Shown here piece by piece: positions 31,839 to 39,796 of a stretch of 64,000 nucleotides of DNA. The notes under the pieces were generated by a model. It made no database searches. It was not told the DNA's origin and worked only from the letters and a program-made list of their open reading frames with translations. The position numbers were made by a program, and so were the translations under genes. The stretch is from positions 2,666,001 to 2,730,000 of the forward strand of contig JADJQX010000007.1 of the NCBI GenBank assembly GCA_016712525.1. Reading direction: 5' to 3'. This DNA is from Myxococcales bacterium. Lineage in GTDB: Bacteria; Myxococcota_A; Polyangia; Polyangiales; Polyangiaceae. Numbering within the stretch: the first letter of the stretch is position 1; each line of letters opens with the position of its first letter.

Positions 31839-32566
31839 AGCTCGTACCTTCGATGGACCTCCGGCGCGGCAAGGTCGTGCGCCTCAAGAAGGGGGTCGAC
31901 GGCTCCGAAGAGACGTACGACCTCGACGCCGACGCGTGGGTCGAGCGCCTCGTCGCCGCCGGCGCGACCCTCGTGCACCTCGTCGATCTCGACGGGGCCT
32001 TCGGCGAGGCGCGCCAACCGAGCCTGCTCGCGTACCCGCGGCGCTACCCGCACGTGCGCTTCCAGCTCGGCGGAGGGCTGCGCGACGAGCGGGCTGTCAA
32101 GGATGCGATATCTCACGGTTTTTCGGCGGTCGTTGGCACCCTCGCCGTCACCTCTCCCGCGGCGCTTCGGGGCATCGCGCCGAGCGACGTGGTGCTCGCG
32201 CTCGATGTCCGCGCGGAAGAAGGCGGCGCGTTCGCCCTCGTCGTGCGCGGGTGGACGGAGACCACGAAGCGCCCCTCCGCCGAGGTGTGCGCGGAGCTCC
32301 GCGGCATGGGGCTCGACGCTGCGCTCGTGACGGACGTCGACCGCGACGGGCTCATGACGGGGCCCGGCCTCGACGCCGTCACCTGGGTCGGCTCGTTCGG
32401 GTTCAAGGTGCAAGCCTCGGGCGGGATCCGGAGCCTCGACGACGTGGCCACGGTCGCTCGTGTACCCGCGGCCTACGCGGCCATCTCGGGCAAGGCCGTG
32501 CTCGACGGGGCCATCGACCTCGACGACCCGCGCACGCGCCGCGCGCTCCGAGGTGAGGCGTGGTAG
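31835..32566 (+). CDS. hisA: ProFAR isomerase (phosphoribosylformimino-AICAR-P isomerase)
   Basis: 243 residues from a GTG that overlaps the hisH stop. A (beta/alpha)8 barrel with the two phosphate-binding halves: the N-terminal VPSMDLRRGKVVRL (catalytic Asp8 in MDL where many homologues have IDL) and VTDVDRDGLMTGPGLD with the second catalytic Asp. QLGGGLRD and QASGGIRSLDD are the phosphate-gripper loops. It carries out the Amadori rearrangement feeding HisF. The end overlaps hisF by 7 nt. Confidence 0.95.
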   Translation: MKLVPSMDLRRGKVVRLKKGVDGSEETYDLDADAWVERLVAAGATLVHLVDLDGAFGEARQPSLLAYPRRYPHVRFQLGGGLRDERAVKDAISHGFSAVVGTLAVTSPAALRGIAPSDVVLALDVRAEEGGAFALVVRGWTETTKRPSAEVCAELRGMGLDAALVTDVDRDGLMTGPGLDAVTWVGSFGFKVQASGGIRSLDDVATVARVPAAYAAISGKAVLDGAIDLDDPRTRRALRGEAW

Positions 32567-33315
32567 CCGCGCGTGTCGTCGCCTGCCTCGACGTGAAGGA
32601 CGGTCGCGTCGTGAAGGGCGTGAAGTTCGTCGACCTGCGTGATCAGGGCGACCCCGTGGCGCTCGCACGCCGCTACGACGAGGAGGGCATCGACGAGCTC
32701 GTGTTCCTCGACATTTCGGCCACCAACGAGGGGCGAAAGGCGCGCGCGGCGTGGGTCTCCGCCGTGGCCGACGAGCTGTCGATCCCGTTCACCGTCGGAG
32801 GCGGAGTCTCCTCCCCCGACGACGTCCGCACCCTCCTGCGTGCCGGCGCCGACAAGGTGGCCATCAACAGCGCGGCGGTGAAACGACCGGCCTTGCTGCG
32901 CGAGTGCGCCGACCTCTTCGGGGCCCAATGCGTGGTGCTCGCGCTCGACGCGAAGCTCGACGGAGACGGCGTGCACCGGGTGTACGTCGACGCCGGAAAG
33001 ACGGCAACGACGCTCGTGGCCGAGGCCTGGGCCGCCGAGGCTTGCGCGCTCGGGGCCGGCGAGATCCTCGTCACGTCGATGGACCGCGATGGCACGAAGG
33101 AAGGGTTCGACGTGAGCCTGCTCGAGAAGCTCCGCGACCTACCCGTGCCGGTCGTCGCTTCGGGTGGGGCCGGCACCATGGCCCACTTCGACGACGCGCT
33201 CCGCGCCGGGGCGAGCGCGGTGCTCGCGGCGTCCCTCTTCCACGAGAAGGCCATCGAGGTCGCCGCGCTGAAGCGCTTCTTGGCCGACCGCGGCCACTCC
33301 ATGAGGCTCCTATGA
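32560..33315 (+). CDS. hisF: Imidazole glycerol phosphate synthase, cyclase subunit
   Basis: 251 residues from a GTG overlapping the end of hisA. HisF signatures: VVACLDVKDGRVVKGVKF with catalytic Asp11, LVFLDISATNEGR, FTVGGGVSSPDDV, INSAAVKRP, and the second catalytic Asp in VTSMDRDGTKEGFD, then VVASGGAGTM. It closes the imidazole ring using ammonia from HisH and releases AICAR. The stop overlaps the ATG of the hisIE frame (tatgaaag). Confidence 0.96.
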   Translation: MVAARVVACLDVKDGRVVKGVKFVDLRDQGDPVALARRYDEEGIDELVFLDISATNEGRKARAAWVSAVADELSIPFTVGGGVSSPDDVRTLLRAGADKVAINSAAVKRPALLRECADLFGAQCVVLALDAKLDGDGVHRVYVDAGKTATTLVAEAWAAEACALGAGEILVTSMDRDGTKEGFDVSLLEKLRDLPVPVVASGGAGTMAHFDDALRAGASAVLAASLFHEKAIEVAALKRFLADRGHSMRLL

Positions 33316-33982
33316 AAGCTCCGGAAACCACTCCAAAATTCGGCGAAGACGGCCTCGTCCCGTGCATCGTCCAGTCGACCTCGGGCGAGGTGCGCATGCT
33401 CGCGTACATGAACGCCGAGGCCTACGAGCGCACGCTCTCGACCGGGCGGGTCACCTTCTTCAGCCGAAGCCGGGGGCGCTCTGGGTGAAGGGCGAGACGA
33501 GCGGGCACACGCTCACGGCCGAGGACGTCCGGCTCGATTGCGACGGCGACGCGGTCCTCGTGCGAGCGACGTGCGTAGGGCCCACCTGCCATCGTGAGAC
33601 CCCGAGCTGCTTCTCGGTCGAGGGGGAGCCCGAAGGGTCGCTCGTTCCCGCGCGGGGCCTCGCGTTCTTGGGAGAGCTCGAGGGCACGCTCCGCGAACGT
33701 CACGCGGCGCGGAGGGCCGACGGGAGCTACACGGAGCGGCTCTTTTTCCAGGGGATCGACCGCATCGCCAAGAAGGTCGTCGAGGAGGCCGGCGAGGTCG
33801 TCATCGCGGCCAAAAACGTGGCGCAGAGCCCGGGCGAGGCCGAGCGCGCCGAGCTCTTCGGGGAGGCGGCCGATCTGCTCGTCCACCTCGACATGCTCCT
33901 CGTCGCGAGCGGCGCGAGCCTCGAGGACGCCGTGCGCGTGCTCCGCGAGCGCCACGCCCAGAAGACGCGAGAGCGTGGCTGA
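33312..33982 (+). pseudogene. hisIE: Bifunctional phosphoribosyl-AMP cyclohydrolase/phosphoribosyl-ATP pyrophosphatase, frameshifted
   Basis: Two frames together encode one HisI-HisE protein. The first (33312-33488) gives the HisI N terminus up to TFFSRSRG and then stops. The second continues at LWVKGETSGHTL, the conserved HisI motif, through the zinc segment (DCDGDAVLVRATCVGPTCHRE, Cys/His ligands) to a complete HisE domain (KKVVEEAGEVVIAAKN, EAADLLVHLDMLL). Inserting one G in the five-G run at 33472-33476 restores a 223-residue protein that aligns without gaps around SRSR-x-x-LW. In a complete, otherwise intact his operon this is more likely a base-calling error or recent slip than decay. 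Start ATG overlaps hisF; hisZ starts 3 bp after the stop. Confidence 0.88.
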
Positions 33983-33985
33983 GTC

Positions 33986-34957
33986 ATGCCCACACACAGG
34001 CCGCTCTTTCCCGACCTCCTCTTCGAGCCCGCGAGGCGCCTCCGTGTGTGGGAGGCCCGGCTCATGGCCCTCTTCGCCGACGCCGGGTACGCGGAGCTCC
34101 GCCCTTCGCTCGTCTCGCGCAAGCTGACGACCGGCACGCACGCGACGCTCGGCCGCGAGAAGCTCGTGCTCGATGGCGAGGGAGGCGTCTCGGCGCTCCG
34201 GAGCGATTTCACCTTGGCGCTCGCCGATCTCCTCGTGGTCCGCTACGCCGATCCGCCGCGGCGCGTCTCGTACGCCGGCCCCGTGTTCCGCGAGCCCGAG
34301 GGGGCGTGGGAGCCCACCGAGCGCTTCGAGGTCGGCTGCGAGCACACGCAACCCCACGACGACGGCGAGGACGCAGACCGTGCATTATGCACGCTCTTGG
34401 CCCGCGTGCCCGAGGCGCTCGGGCTCTCGGGTGGCACCATGAAGCTCGGTCACGCCGACCTGGTTCGGCGCCCGCTCGCCGACGAAGGGGTCTCGGGCGC
34501 GAGGCGCGACGCCTACGTGCGCGCCCTGTCCGTACGCGCGCTCCATGCGGTCCCCGCGGCGATCGAAGGCCTCGGAGACGGTCCCGAGGCGAGGCTCCTC
34601 GCGCACGCGCGTGCGCTCCTCGACGACGCGCCGGAGGCGAGCCCGTATGCGTCGCTCGTGCGCGACGACCTCGAGGCGATCGAGCGCGCCGCCTCGGTGT
34701 TTCGCGAGGCCCTCCCCGCCACGGTGCCCGTCCGCCGCGACTACGCCGACGTCACGGGCATCGACTTCTATACGGGGCCCACGTTCGCGCTCTGGGCGCC
34801 GTTCGCGACGGCCGAGCTCGCGGCCGGCGGCCGGTACGACGCGCTCTACCCGCAGCTCGGAAAGCCCTGGCGCGCCGCCGGGTTCTGCGTGCGGCTCTCT
34901 CGTGTCCTCGACCTCCACGAAGCTCACCCCGAGCTCTTCACGCGAGGTGACGCATGA
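33986..34957 (+). CDS. hisZ: ATP phosphoribosyltransferase regulatory subunit
   Basis: 323 residues. A class II aminoacyl-tRNA-synthetase-like fold without tRNA-binding parts: LRSDFTLALADLLVVRY and SYAGPVFREPEG (motif 2 region, normally LRPDxT...R..Y.G.VFR), FEVGCEHTQ, DFYTGPTFALW and AAGGRYDALYPQLG with AAGFCVRLSRVL at the end. HisZ is required as the regulatory partner of short-form HisG and mediates histidine feedback. It is followed by hisG with a 4-nt overlap, as expected for hetero-octameric HisZG. Confidence 0.93.
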   Translation: MPTHRPLFPDLLFEPARRLRVWEARLMALFADAGYAELRPSLVSRKLTTGTHATLGREKLVLDGEGGVSALRSDFTLALADLLVVRYADPPRRVSYAGPVFREPEGAWEPTERFEVGCEHTQPHDDGEDADRALCTLLARVPEALGLSGGTMKLGHADLVRRPLADEGVSGARRDAYVRALSVRALHAVPAAIEGLGDGPEARLLAHARALLDDAPEASPYASLVRDDLEAIERAASVFREALPATVPVRRDYADVTGIDFYTGPTFALWAPFATAELAAGGRYDALYPQLGKPWRAAGFCVRLSRVLDLHEAHPELFTRGDA

Positions 34958-35643
34958 CCTCCGTTCCCCTCCACGGCGAACGTCGTTTCGTCTTCGCGCT
35001 CCCGAAGGGCAGGCTCGGCGAGACGCTCGACAAACGCCTCGCGGGCACCGGGCTCGGGCCGATCCCGTCGAAGGAGAACCCGCGCGCGCTCACGTTTCCT
35101 ACCGGCGATCCTCGCGTGCTCGCCGTGTGGCTGAAGGGGCGCGATCTCATCCGCTACGTGTCGCGCGGCGCGGCGACCTTCGGGGTCGTCGGGTCCGACG
35201 CCCTTGGAGAGTGCGACGACGACGTCCTCGAGCTCGCGGACTTGGGCTTCGGGCGCTGCACGCTCTGCCTCGCGGGGCCGAAGGGGATGAGGCTCGACGA
35301 GCTCCTCGCGACGCCCCACCTCCGCCTCGCCACCAAGTTCTCAAGGGCGTGCGCCGCGTGGCTCGACCGCATGGGCATCACAGCGGAGCTCGTCCCGATC
35401 GAGTCGAGCGTCGAGATCGCGCCTCGGCTCGGGCTCGCGCACGCCATCGTCGACCTCGTGCAATCGGGGGACACGCTGCGTGACAACGATCTCGAGGTGC
35501 TCGCGACCATCGGGGACGTGAGCGCGCGGCTCGTCATGAACCGAGGCGCCTACCTGACCGACCGCGAGGCCCTCCGCGCCATCGCGGCGCGCATCGTCGA
35601 GGCGTGTCGCACGTCGTCGCAAACGGCGCACCCAAAGCCGTGA
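34954..35643 (+). CDS. hisG: ATP phosphoribosyltransferase, short form
   Basis: 229 residues, matching the short HisG class that lacks the C-terminal regulatory domain and works with HisZ. Motifs: FALPKGRLGETLDKRL at the N terminus, VSRGAATFGVVGSDAL, RLATKFSRACAAWL, and the PRPP-binding segment LAHAIVDLVQSGDTLRDNDLEVL (family core IVDLVxTGxTLRxNxL). It catalyses the first, committed step (ATP + PRPP). It is unusual for hisG to be last in the operon. No U-tract terminator follows. The next gene, a P-II protein, begins 183 bp away. Confidence 0.95.
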   Translation: MTSVPLHGERRFVFALPKGRLGETLDKRLAGTGLGPIPSKENPRALTFPTGDPRVLAVWLKGRDLIRYVSRGAATFGVVGSDALGECDDDVLELADLGFGRCTLCLAGPKGMRLDELLATPHLRLATKFSRACAAWLDRMGITAELVPIESSVEIAPRLGLAHAIVDLVQSGDTLRDNDLEVLATIGDVSARLVMNRGAYLTDREALRAIAARIVEACRTSSQTAHPKP

Positions 35644-35668
35644 AACCACGCCCTTTTTTCGCGCGTTT

Positions 35669-35697
35669 TTGACGCTCTGCGGCGCGACACGGAGAAA
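35669..35697 (+). promoter_or_regulatory. Weak candidate promoter upstream of the P-II gene
   Basis: TTGACG (35669-35674), 17 nt, GAGAAA (35692-35697; three of six matches). I looked for a sigma54 -24/-12 element (TGGCAC-N5-TTGC) before the P-II gene and glnA and did not find one. Confidence 0.3.
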
Positions 35698-35826
35698 CAT
35701 TCCCGAAACCTTCGGCCCTCTATGCACAAGCGGCGGCGAGGGCGTGCGCGGGCGTGAGCGCGCTCGCACGGGCCGAGCCGGCCGTGTAGCCTCCGAGGCC
35801 ACGCTCCCCGACGCCGAGGTCCGCCG

Positions 35827-36165
35827 ATGAAGAAGATCGAAGCCATCATCAAGCCCTTCAAGCTCGACGAAGTGAAAGACGCCCTCTCCGAGGTCGGCGT
35901 GCAGGGCATGACCGTGACCGAGGTGAAGGGCTTCGGGCGCACCGGTGGCAAGAAAGAGGTCTACCGCGGCTCGGCGTACGTCGTCGATTTCGTCCCCAAG
36001 GTGAAGGTCGAGATCGTCGTCCCCGAAGAGCTCGTGACCGACGTGCTCGACGCTATCGAGAAGAGCGCCAAGACCGGGCGCATCGGCGACGGGAAGATCT
36101 TCGTCACCAACGTCGAAGAGGCCGTGCGCATCCGCACCGGAGAGCGCGGCAAAGACGCCATCTAG
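35827..36165 (+). CDS. glnB: Nitrogen regulatory protein P-II
   Basis: 112 residues, exact P-II length. It begins MKKIEAIIKPFKLDEVKDAL and has the T-loop with Tyr51 in YRGSAYVVDF, the site of uridylylation by GlnD. The Walker-like GRIGDGKIFV and C-terminal RIRTGERGKDAI bind ATP/2-oxoglutarate. P-II trimers report nitrogen/carbon status and control glutamine synthetase adenylylation through GlnE and ammonium channels. glnA follows after 69 bp in the same direction. With glnA rather than amtB next to it, the GlnB name is preferred over GlnK, but sequence alone does not separate them. Confidence 0.94.
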   Translation: MKKIEAIIKPFKLDEVKDALSEVGVQGMTVTEVKGFGRTGGKKEVYRGSAYVVDFVPKVKVEIVVPEELVTDVLDAIEKSAKTGRIGDGKIFVTNVEEAVRIRTGERGKDAI

Positions 36166-36234
36166 TGTCACTGCCGCCAAGGCGGCCCCACCCAAGTTCG
36201 TTTCGACCGTCACACGCCGAGGAGAAGAGAGAGA

Positions 36235-37650
36235 ATGAAACCGAAGGACGTAATCGAGCTCGCGAAGGCCAACGACGTCAAATTCATCGACGTCAAGTTC
36301 GTCGACTTCCCGGGCCAGTGGCAGCACACGACGCTCCCGGCCTACCGCCTCGACGAGGCCATGTTCGAGGACGGGATCGCCTTCGACGGCTCGTCGATCC
36401 GCGGCTGGCAGCCCATCAACGCCTCGGACATGGTCATGATCCCCGACGCGTCGACGGCGAAGATCGATCCGTTCTACGAGAACAAGACGCTCTCGCTCGT
36501 CGCGAGCGTGTTCGATCCGATCACGAAGCAGCCCTACTCGCGCGACCCGCGCCACATCGCCAAGAAGGCCGAGGCGTACCTCGTCCAGACGGGCATCGCC
36601 GACACCTCGTACATGGGCCCCGAGGCGGAGTTCTTCCTCTTCGACGACGTGCGCTTCGACCACTCGAAGCCGAACGAGGGCTACTACTTCCTCGACAGCA
36701 AAGAGGGCGCGTGGAACTCGGGCACGAAAGAGGGCCCGAACCTCGGCTACAAGACCCGCTACAAGGAAGGGTACTTCCCCGTCCCGCCGACCGACACCCT
36801 CGCCGGCATCCGCCAGGAGATGATGCTCATGCTCCAGGCGACGGGCATCACCGTCGAGGTGGGGCACCACGAGGTGGCGACGGGCGGTCAGTGCGAGATC
36901 GGCTTCAAGTTCGACAAGCTCCTCCCCTGCGCCGATAACCTCCTCTGGTTCAAGTACGTCATCAAGAACATCGCCCGCAAGAACGGCAAGGCCTGCACGT
37001 TCATGCCGAAGCCTCTCTTCGGAGACAACGGCTCGGGCATGCACGTCCACCAGTCCCTCTGGAAGGACGGAAAGCCCCTCTTCGGCGGCGACGGCTACGC
37101 GGGCCTCTCGCAGATGGCGCTCTGGTACATCGGCGGCATCATCAAGCACGCCGGCACGCTCGCTGCGTTCACGAACCCGACGACGAACAGCTACCGCCGG
37201 CTCGTCCCGGGCTTCGAGGCGCCCGTGAACCTCGCGTACTCGAGCCGCAACCGCTCGGCGTCCGTGCGTATCCCCATCACGGGCCCGTCGCCGAAGACCC
37301 GCCGCATCGAGGTGCGTTTCCCCGACCCGACGGCGAACCCCTACCTCGCCTTCGCCGCCATGATGATGGCCGGCCTCGACGGCATCCAGAACAAGATCGA
37401 TCCGGGTGATCCGCTCGACAAGGACATCTACGCCCTCTCCCCCGAGGAGCTGAAGACCGTCCCGCAGATGCCGGGCAGCCTCGAGGAGGCCTTGAACAAC
37501 CTCGAGCGCGATCACGAGTTCCTCCTCCGCGGCGACGTCTTCACGAAGGACGCCATCGAGGAGTGGCTCGATCTCAAGCGCACGAAGGAGCTGAACCCGA
37601 TCCGCATGCGCCCGACGCCGCACGAGTTCTACCTCTACTTCGACACCTGA
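36235..37650 (+). CDS. glnA: Glutamine synthetase type I
   Basis: 471 residues, typical of dodecameric GS-I. Beta-Grasp N terminus (VKFVDFPGQWQHTT), then FDGSSIRGW, MGPEAEFFLFD, the metal/glutamate loops GHHEVATGGQCEIGFKF and NGSGMHVHQSLW, NPTTNSYRRLVPGFEAP and RIPITG. Near the end DKDIYALSPEELKTVPQMP carries the Tyr that is adenylylated in GS-I-beta enzymes, matching the P-II gene upstream. It makes glutamine from glutamate and ammonia. GAGGAG is present upstream of the ATG. A strong terminator follows 26 bp after the stop. Confidence 0.97.
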   Translation: MKPKDVIELAKANDVKFIDVKFVDFPGQWQHTTLPAYRLDEAMFEDGIAFDGSSIRGWQPINASDMVMIPDASTAKIDPFYENKTLSLVASVFDPITKQPYSRDPRHIAKKAEAYLVQTGIADTSYMGPEAEFFLFDDVRFDHSKPNEGYYFLDSKEGAWNSGTKEGPNLGYKTRYKEGYFPVPPTDTLAGIRQEMMLMLQATGITVEVGHHEVATGGQCEIGFKFDKLLPCADNLLWFKYVIKNIARKNGKACTFMPKPLFGDNGSGMHVHQSLWKDGKPLFGGDGYAGLSQMALWYIGGIIKHAGTLAAFTNPTTNSYRRLVPGFEAPVNLAYSSRNRSASVRIPITGPSPKTRRIEVRFPDPTANPYLAFAAMMMAGLDGIQNKIDPGDPLDKDIYALSPEELKTVPQMPGSLEEALNNLERDHEFLLRGDVFTKDAIEEWLDLKRTKELNPIRMRPTPHEFYLYFDT

Positions 37651-37675
37651 AGCCCGCGCGCCGAGCGCGTCTCCG

Positions 37676-37711
37676 GAGGCCCTCTCGTCACGAACGAGGG
37701 GGCCTCTTTTT
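37676..37711 (+). terminator. Rho-independent terminator of glnA
   Basis: GAGGCCCTCTCGT (37676-37688) pairs over 13 bp with ACGAGGGGGCCTC (37694-37706), one G-U, 5-nt loop, followed by TTTTT. Confidence 0.92.
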
Positions 37712-37732
37712 CGTGCCCGGAGCCCACCTTTC

Positions 37733-37770
37733 ACGGCGCTTACATGGCGCCGTACCCGTTCCGGAAACGG
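37733..37770 (+). promoter_or_regulatory. Two inverted repeats upstream of the formaldehyde-detoxification genes
   Basis: ACGGCGC-N7-GCGCCGT (37733-37753) and the near-palindrome CCGTTCCGGAAACGG (37756-37770). TAAGAT (37783-37788) just downstream could be a -10. They could be operators for a formaldehyde- or metal-responsive repressor; this is inference. Confidence 0.35.
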
Positions 37771-37832
37771 CGAAAACCAGAGTAAGATTGCGCCTCTACC
37801 GTCCTGCCTGCCACCCCCGCGAGGAGAGCCCC

Positions 37833-38942
37833 ATGAAAGTCCGCGCCGCCGTTGCCTACGAAGTGAAGAAGCCGCTCGTCGTCGAAGAGGTCGATCTCGA
37901 GGGCCCCAAGCACGGTGAGGTGCTCGTCGAGCTCAAGGCCACGGGGATCTGCCACACGGACGAGTTCACCTTGTCGGGCGCCGATCCCGAGGGGCAGTTC
38001 CCGGTCATCTTCGGGCACGAGGGCGCGGGCGTCGTCGTCGAGGTCGGCCCGGGCGTCACGAGCCTCGCCGTGGGCGATCACGTGATCCCGCTCTACACAC
38101 CCGAGTGCCGCGGCTGCAAATCGTGCCTCTCGCGGAAGACGAACCTTTGCACGGCGATCCGCGCCACGCAGGGCAAGGGCGTGATGCCCGACGGGACGAG
38201 CCGCTTCTCGGTGAAGGGCAAGCCCATCTTCCACTACATGGGCTGCTCCACGTTCTCGAACTACACCGTGCTGCCCGAGATCGCGCTCGCGAAGATCCGG
38301 AAGGACGCGCCCTTCGAGAAGGTCTGTTACATCGGCTGCGGCGTCACCACGGGCATCGGCGCCGTCATCCATACGGCCAAGGTCGAGCCCGGCGCGAACG
38401 CGGTCGTCTTCGGGCTCGGCGGCATCGGGCTCAACGTCATCCAGGGCCTTCGCCTCGTCGGGGCGGACAAGATCATCGGCGTCGACATCAACCCCGCGCG
38501 TGAGGCGCTCGGCCGCAAATTCGGCATGACCCACTTCGTGAACCCGAAGGAGGTGAAGGGCGATGTGGTCGCGCACCTCGTCGAGCTCACGGGTGGCGGC
38601 GCCGACTACTCGTTCGAGTGCGTGGGCAACGTCGATCTCATGCGCCAGGCGCTCGAGTGCTGCCACCGCGGCTGGGGCGAGTCGATCATCATCGGCGTGG
38701 CCGGGGCGGGCCAAGAGATCAAGACCCGGCCGTTCCAGCTCGTCACCGGTCGCGTGTGGAAGGGCTCGGCCTTCGGCGGCGCACGTGGCCGCACCGACGT
38801 TCCCAAGATCGTCGACTGGTACATGGAGGGCAAGATCGACATCGACTCCCTCGTTACGCACACTCTCCCACTCGACCGCATCAACGAGGGCTTCGACCTC
38901 ATGAAGCGCGGCGAGTCCATTCGCACGGTGGTGACCTACTGA
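37833..38942 (+). CDS. frmA: S-(hydroxymethyl)glutathione dehydrogenase / class III alcohol dehydrogenase
   Basis: 369 residues from the ATG at 37833 (GAGGAGA upstream). Zinc-type medium-chain dehydrogenase. Catalytic zinc ligands in GICHTD, GHEGAG and YIGCGV; structural zinc Cys cluster ECRGCKSCLSRKTNLC; NAD-binding GLGGIGLNVIQG. TRPFQLVTGRVWKGSAFGG is characteristic of the class III (formaldehyde) branch. It oxidises the spontaneous glutathione-formaldehyde adduct to S-formylglutathione. The stop overlaps the start of the S-formylglutathione hydrolase gene (TGATG), which supports the assignment. Confidence 0.95.
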   Translation: MKVRAAVAYEVKKPLVVEEVDLEGPKHGEVLVELKATGICHTDEFTLSGADPEGQFPVIFGHEGAGVVVEVGPGVTSLAVGDHVIPLYTPECRGCKSCLSRKTNLCTAIRATQGKGVMPDGTSRFSVKGKPIFHYMGCSTFSNYTVLPEIALAKIRKDAPFEKVCYIGCGVTTGIGAVIHTAKVEPGANAVVFGLGGIGLNVIQGLRLVGADKIIGVDINPAREALGRKFGMTHFVNPKEVKGDVVAHLVELTGGGADYSFECVGNVDLMRQALECCHRGWGESIIIGVAGAGQEIKTRPFQLVTGRVWKGSAFGGARGRTDVPKIVDWYMEGKIDIDSLVTHTLPLDRINEGFDLMKRGESIRTVVTY

Positions 38943-39787
38943 TGTCGGCGGTGAAGACGCTCGGCGAGCACCGCGCGTTCGGGGGCACCCAGGGCTACTA
39001 CGAGCACGTCTCCGAGGCGTGCTCGGGGCCCATGAAATTCGCGGTCTTCGTGCCCGAGCGCAAAGGTTCGGCGAGCGTGCCGGTGCTCTACTACCTCGCC
39101 GGCCTCACCTGCACCGAGGAGACGTTCACCACGAAAGGCGGAGCGCAGCGCGTGGCCTCGGAGCTCGGGATCGCGCTCGTGATGCCCGACACGAGCCCGC
39201 GCGCAGTGCGCTACCCCGGGGACGACGCGTCGTGGGACTTCGGCCTCGGCGCGGGCTTCTACGTGGACGCGACCGAGAGCCCGTGGTCGTCCGGGTACCG
39301 CATGTTCTCGTACGTCACCGAGGAGCTCCCGGCGCTCGTCGAGTCCCACTTCGGGCTCGATGGCGCACGCCGCGGCATTTTCGGGCACTCGATGGGCGGA
39401 CACGGCGCGCTCGTGTGCGCGCTGCGCCGCCCCGACCTTTACCGGACGGTGTCGGCGTTCGCGCCGATCGGCTCGCCGAGCCGCGTCCCGTGGGGAGAGA
39501 AGGCCTTCTCGTCGTACCTCGGTCAGGACCGCGCCGCGTGGCAGGCGTACGACGCGACGGCGCTGGTCGAAGCGGGGAAGCGCCAGTCGCACATCCTCGT
39601 CGACCAGGGGCTCGCCGACAAATTCCTCGAGCGGGAGCTCCGCCCGGAGATCTTCGAGGCGGCGTGCAAGGCCCACGGGCAAGAGCTCACCGTGCGAAGG
39701 CACGCGGGGTACGACCACGGGTACTTCTTCGTGTCGACCTTCGCGGAGGACCACGTCCGGCACCACGCCCGCGGCCTCTTGGCCTGA
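38942..39787 (+). CDS. fghA: S-formylglutathione hydrolase
   Basis: 281 residues, the family's normal length. Esterase-D fold with LYYLAGLTCTEETFTTKGGAQR, DTSPR, GAGFYVDAT, the nucleophile elbow GHSMGGHGAL, SAFAPI and the catalytic His in AGYDHGYFF. It hydrolyses S-formylglutathione to glutathione and formate, completing glutathione-dependent formaldehyde detoxification begun by the upstream dehydrogenase. The one-base stop/start overlap implies coupled translation. It converges with the transporter-like gene only 9 bp away. Confidence 0.95.
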   Translation: MSAVKTLGEHRAFGGTQGYYEHVSEACSGPMKFAVFVPERKGSASVPVLYYLAGLTCTEETFTTKGGAQRVASELGIALVMPDTSPRAVRYPGDDASWDFGLGAGFYVDATESPWSSGYRMFSYVTEELPALVESHFGLDGARRGIFGHSMGGHGALVCALRRPDLYRTVSAFAPIGSPSRVPWGEKAFSSYLGQDRAAWQAYDATALVEAGKRQSHILVDQGLADKFLERELRPEIFEAACKAHGQELTVRRHAGYDHGYFFVSTFAEDHVRHHARGLLA

Positions 39788-39796
39788 GCCTCGCGG

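Noticed and set aside
33362..33488. A separate gene start (GTG/ATG) for a stand-alone HisE or truncated HisI
   Set aside because: The HisI motif is continuous across the frameshift, and the N-terminal residues of the second frame before LWVKGETSG are out-of-frame nonsense.
35644..36234. Sigma54 promoter for the P-II gene or glnA
   Set aside because: No GG-N10-GC -24/-12 element with the expected TGGCAC/TTGC context was found.
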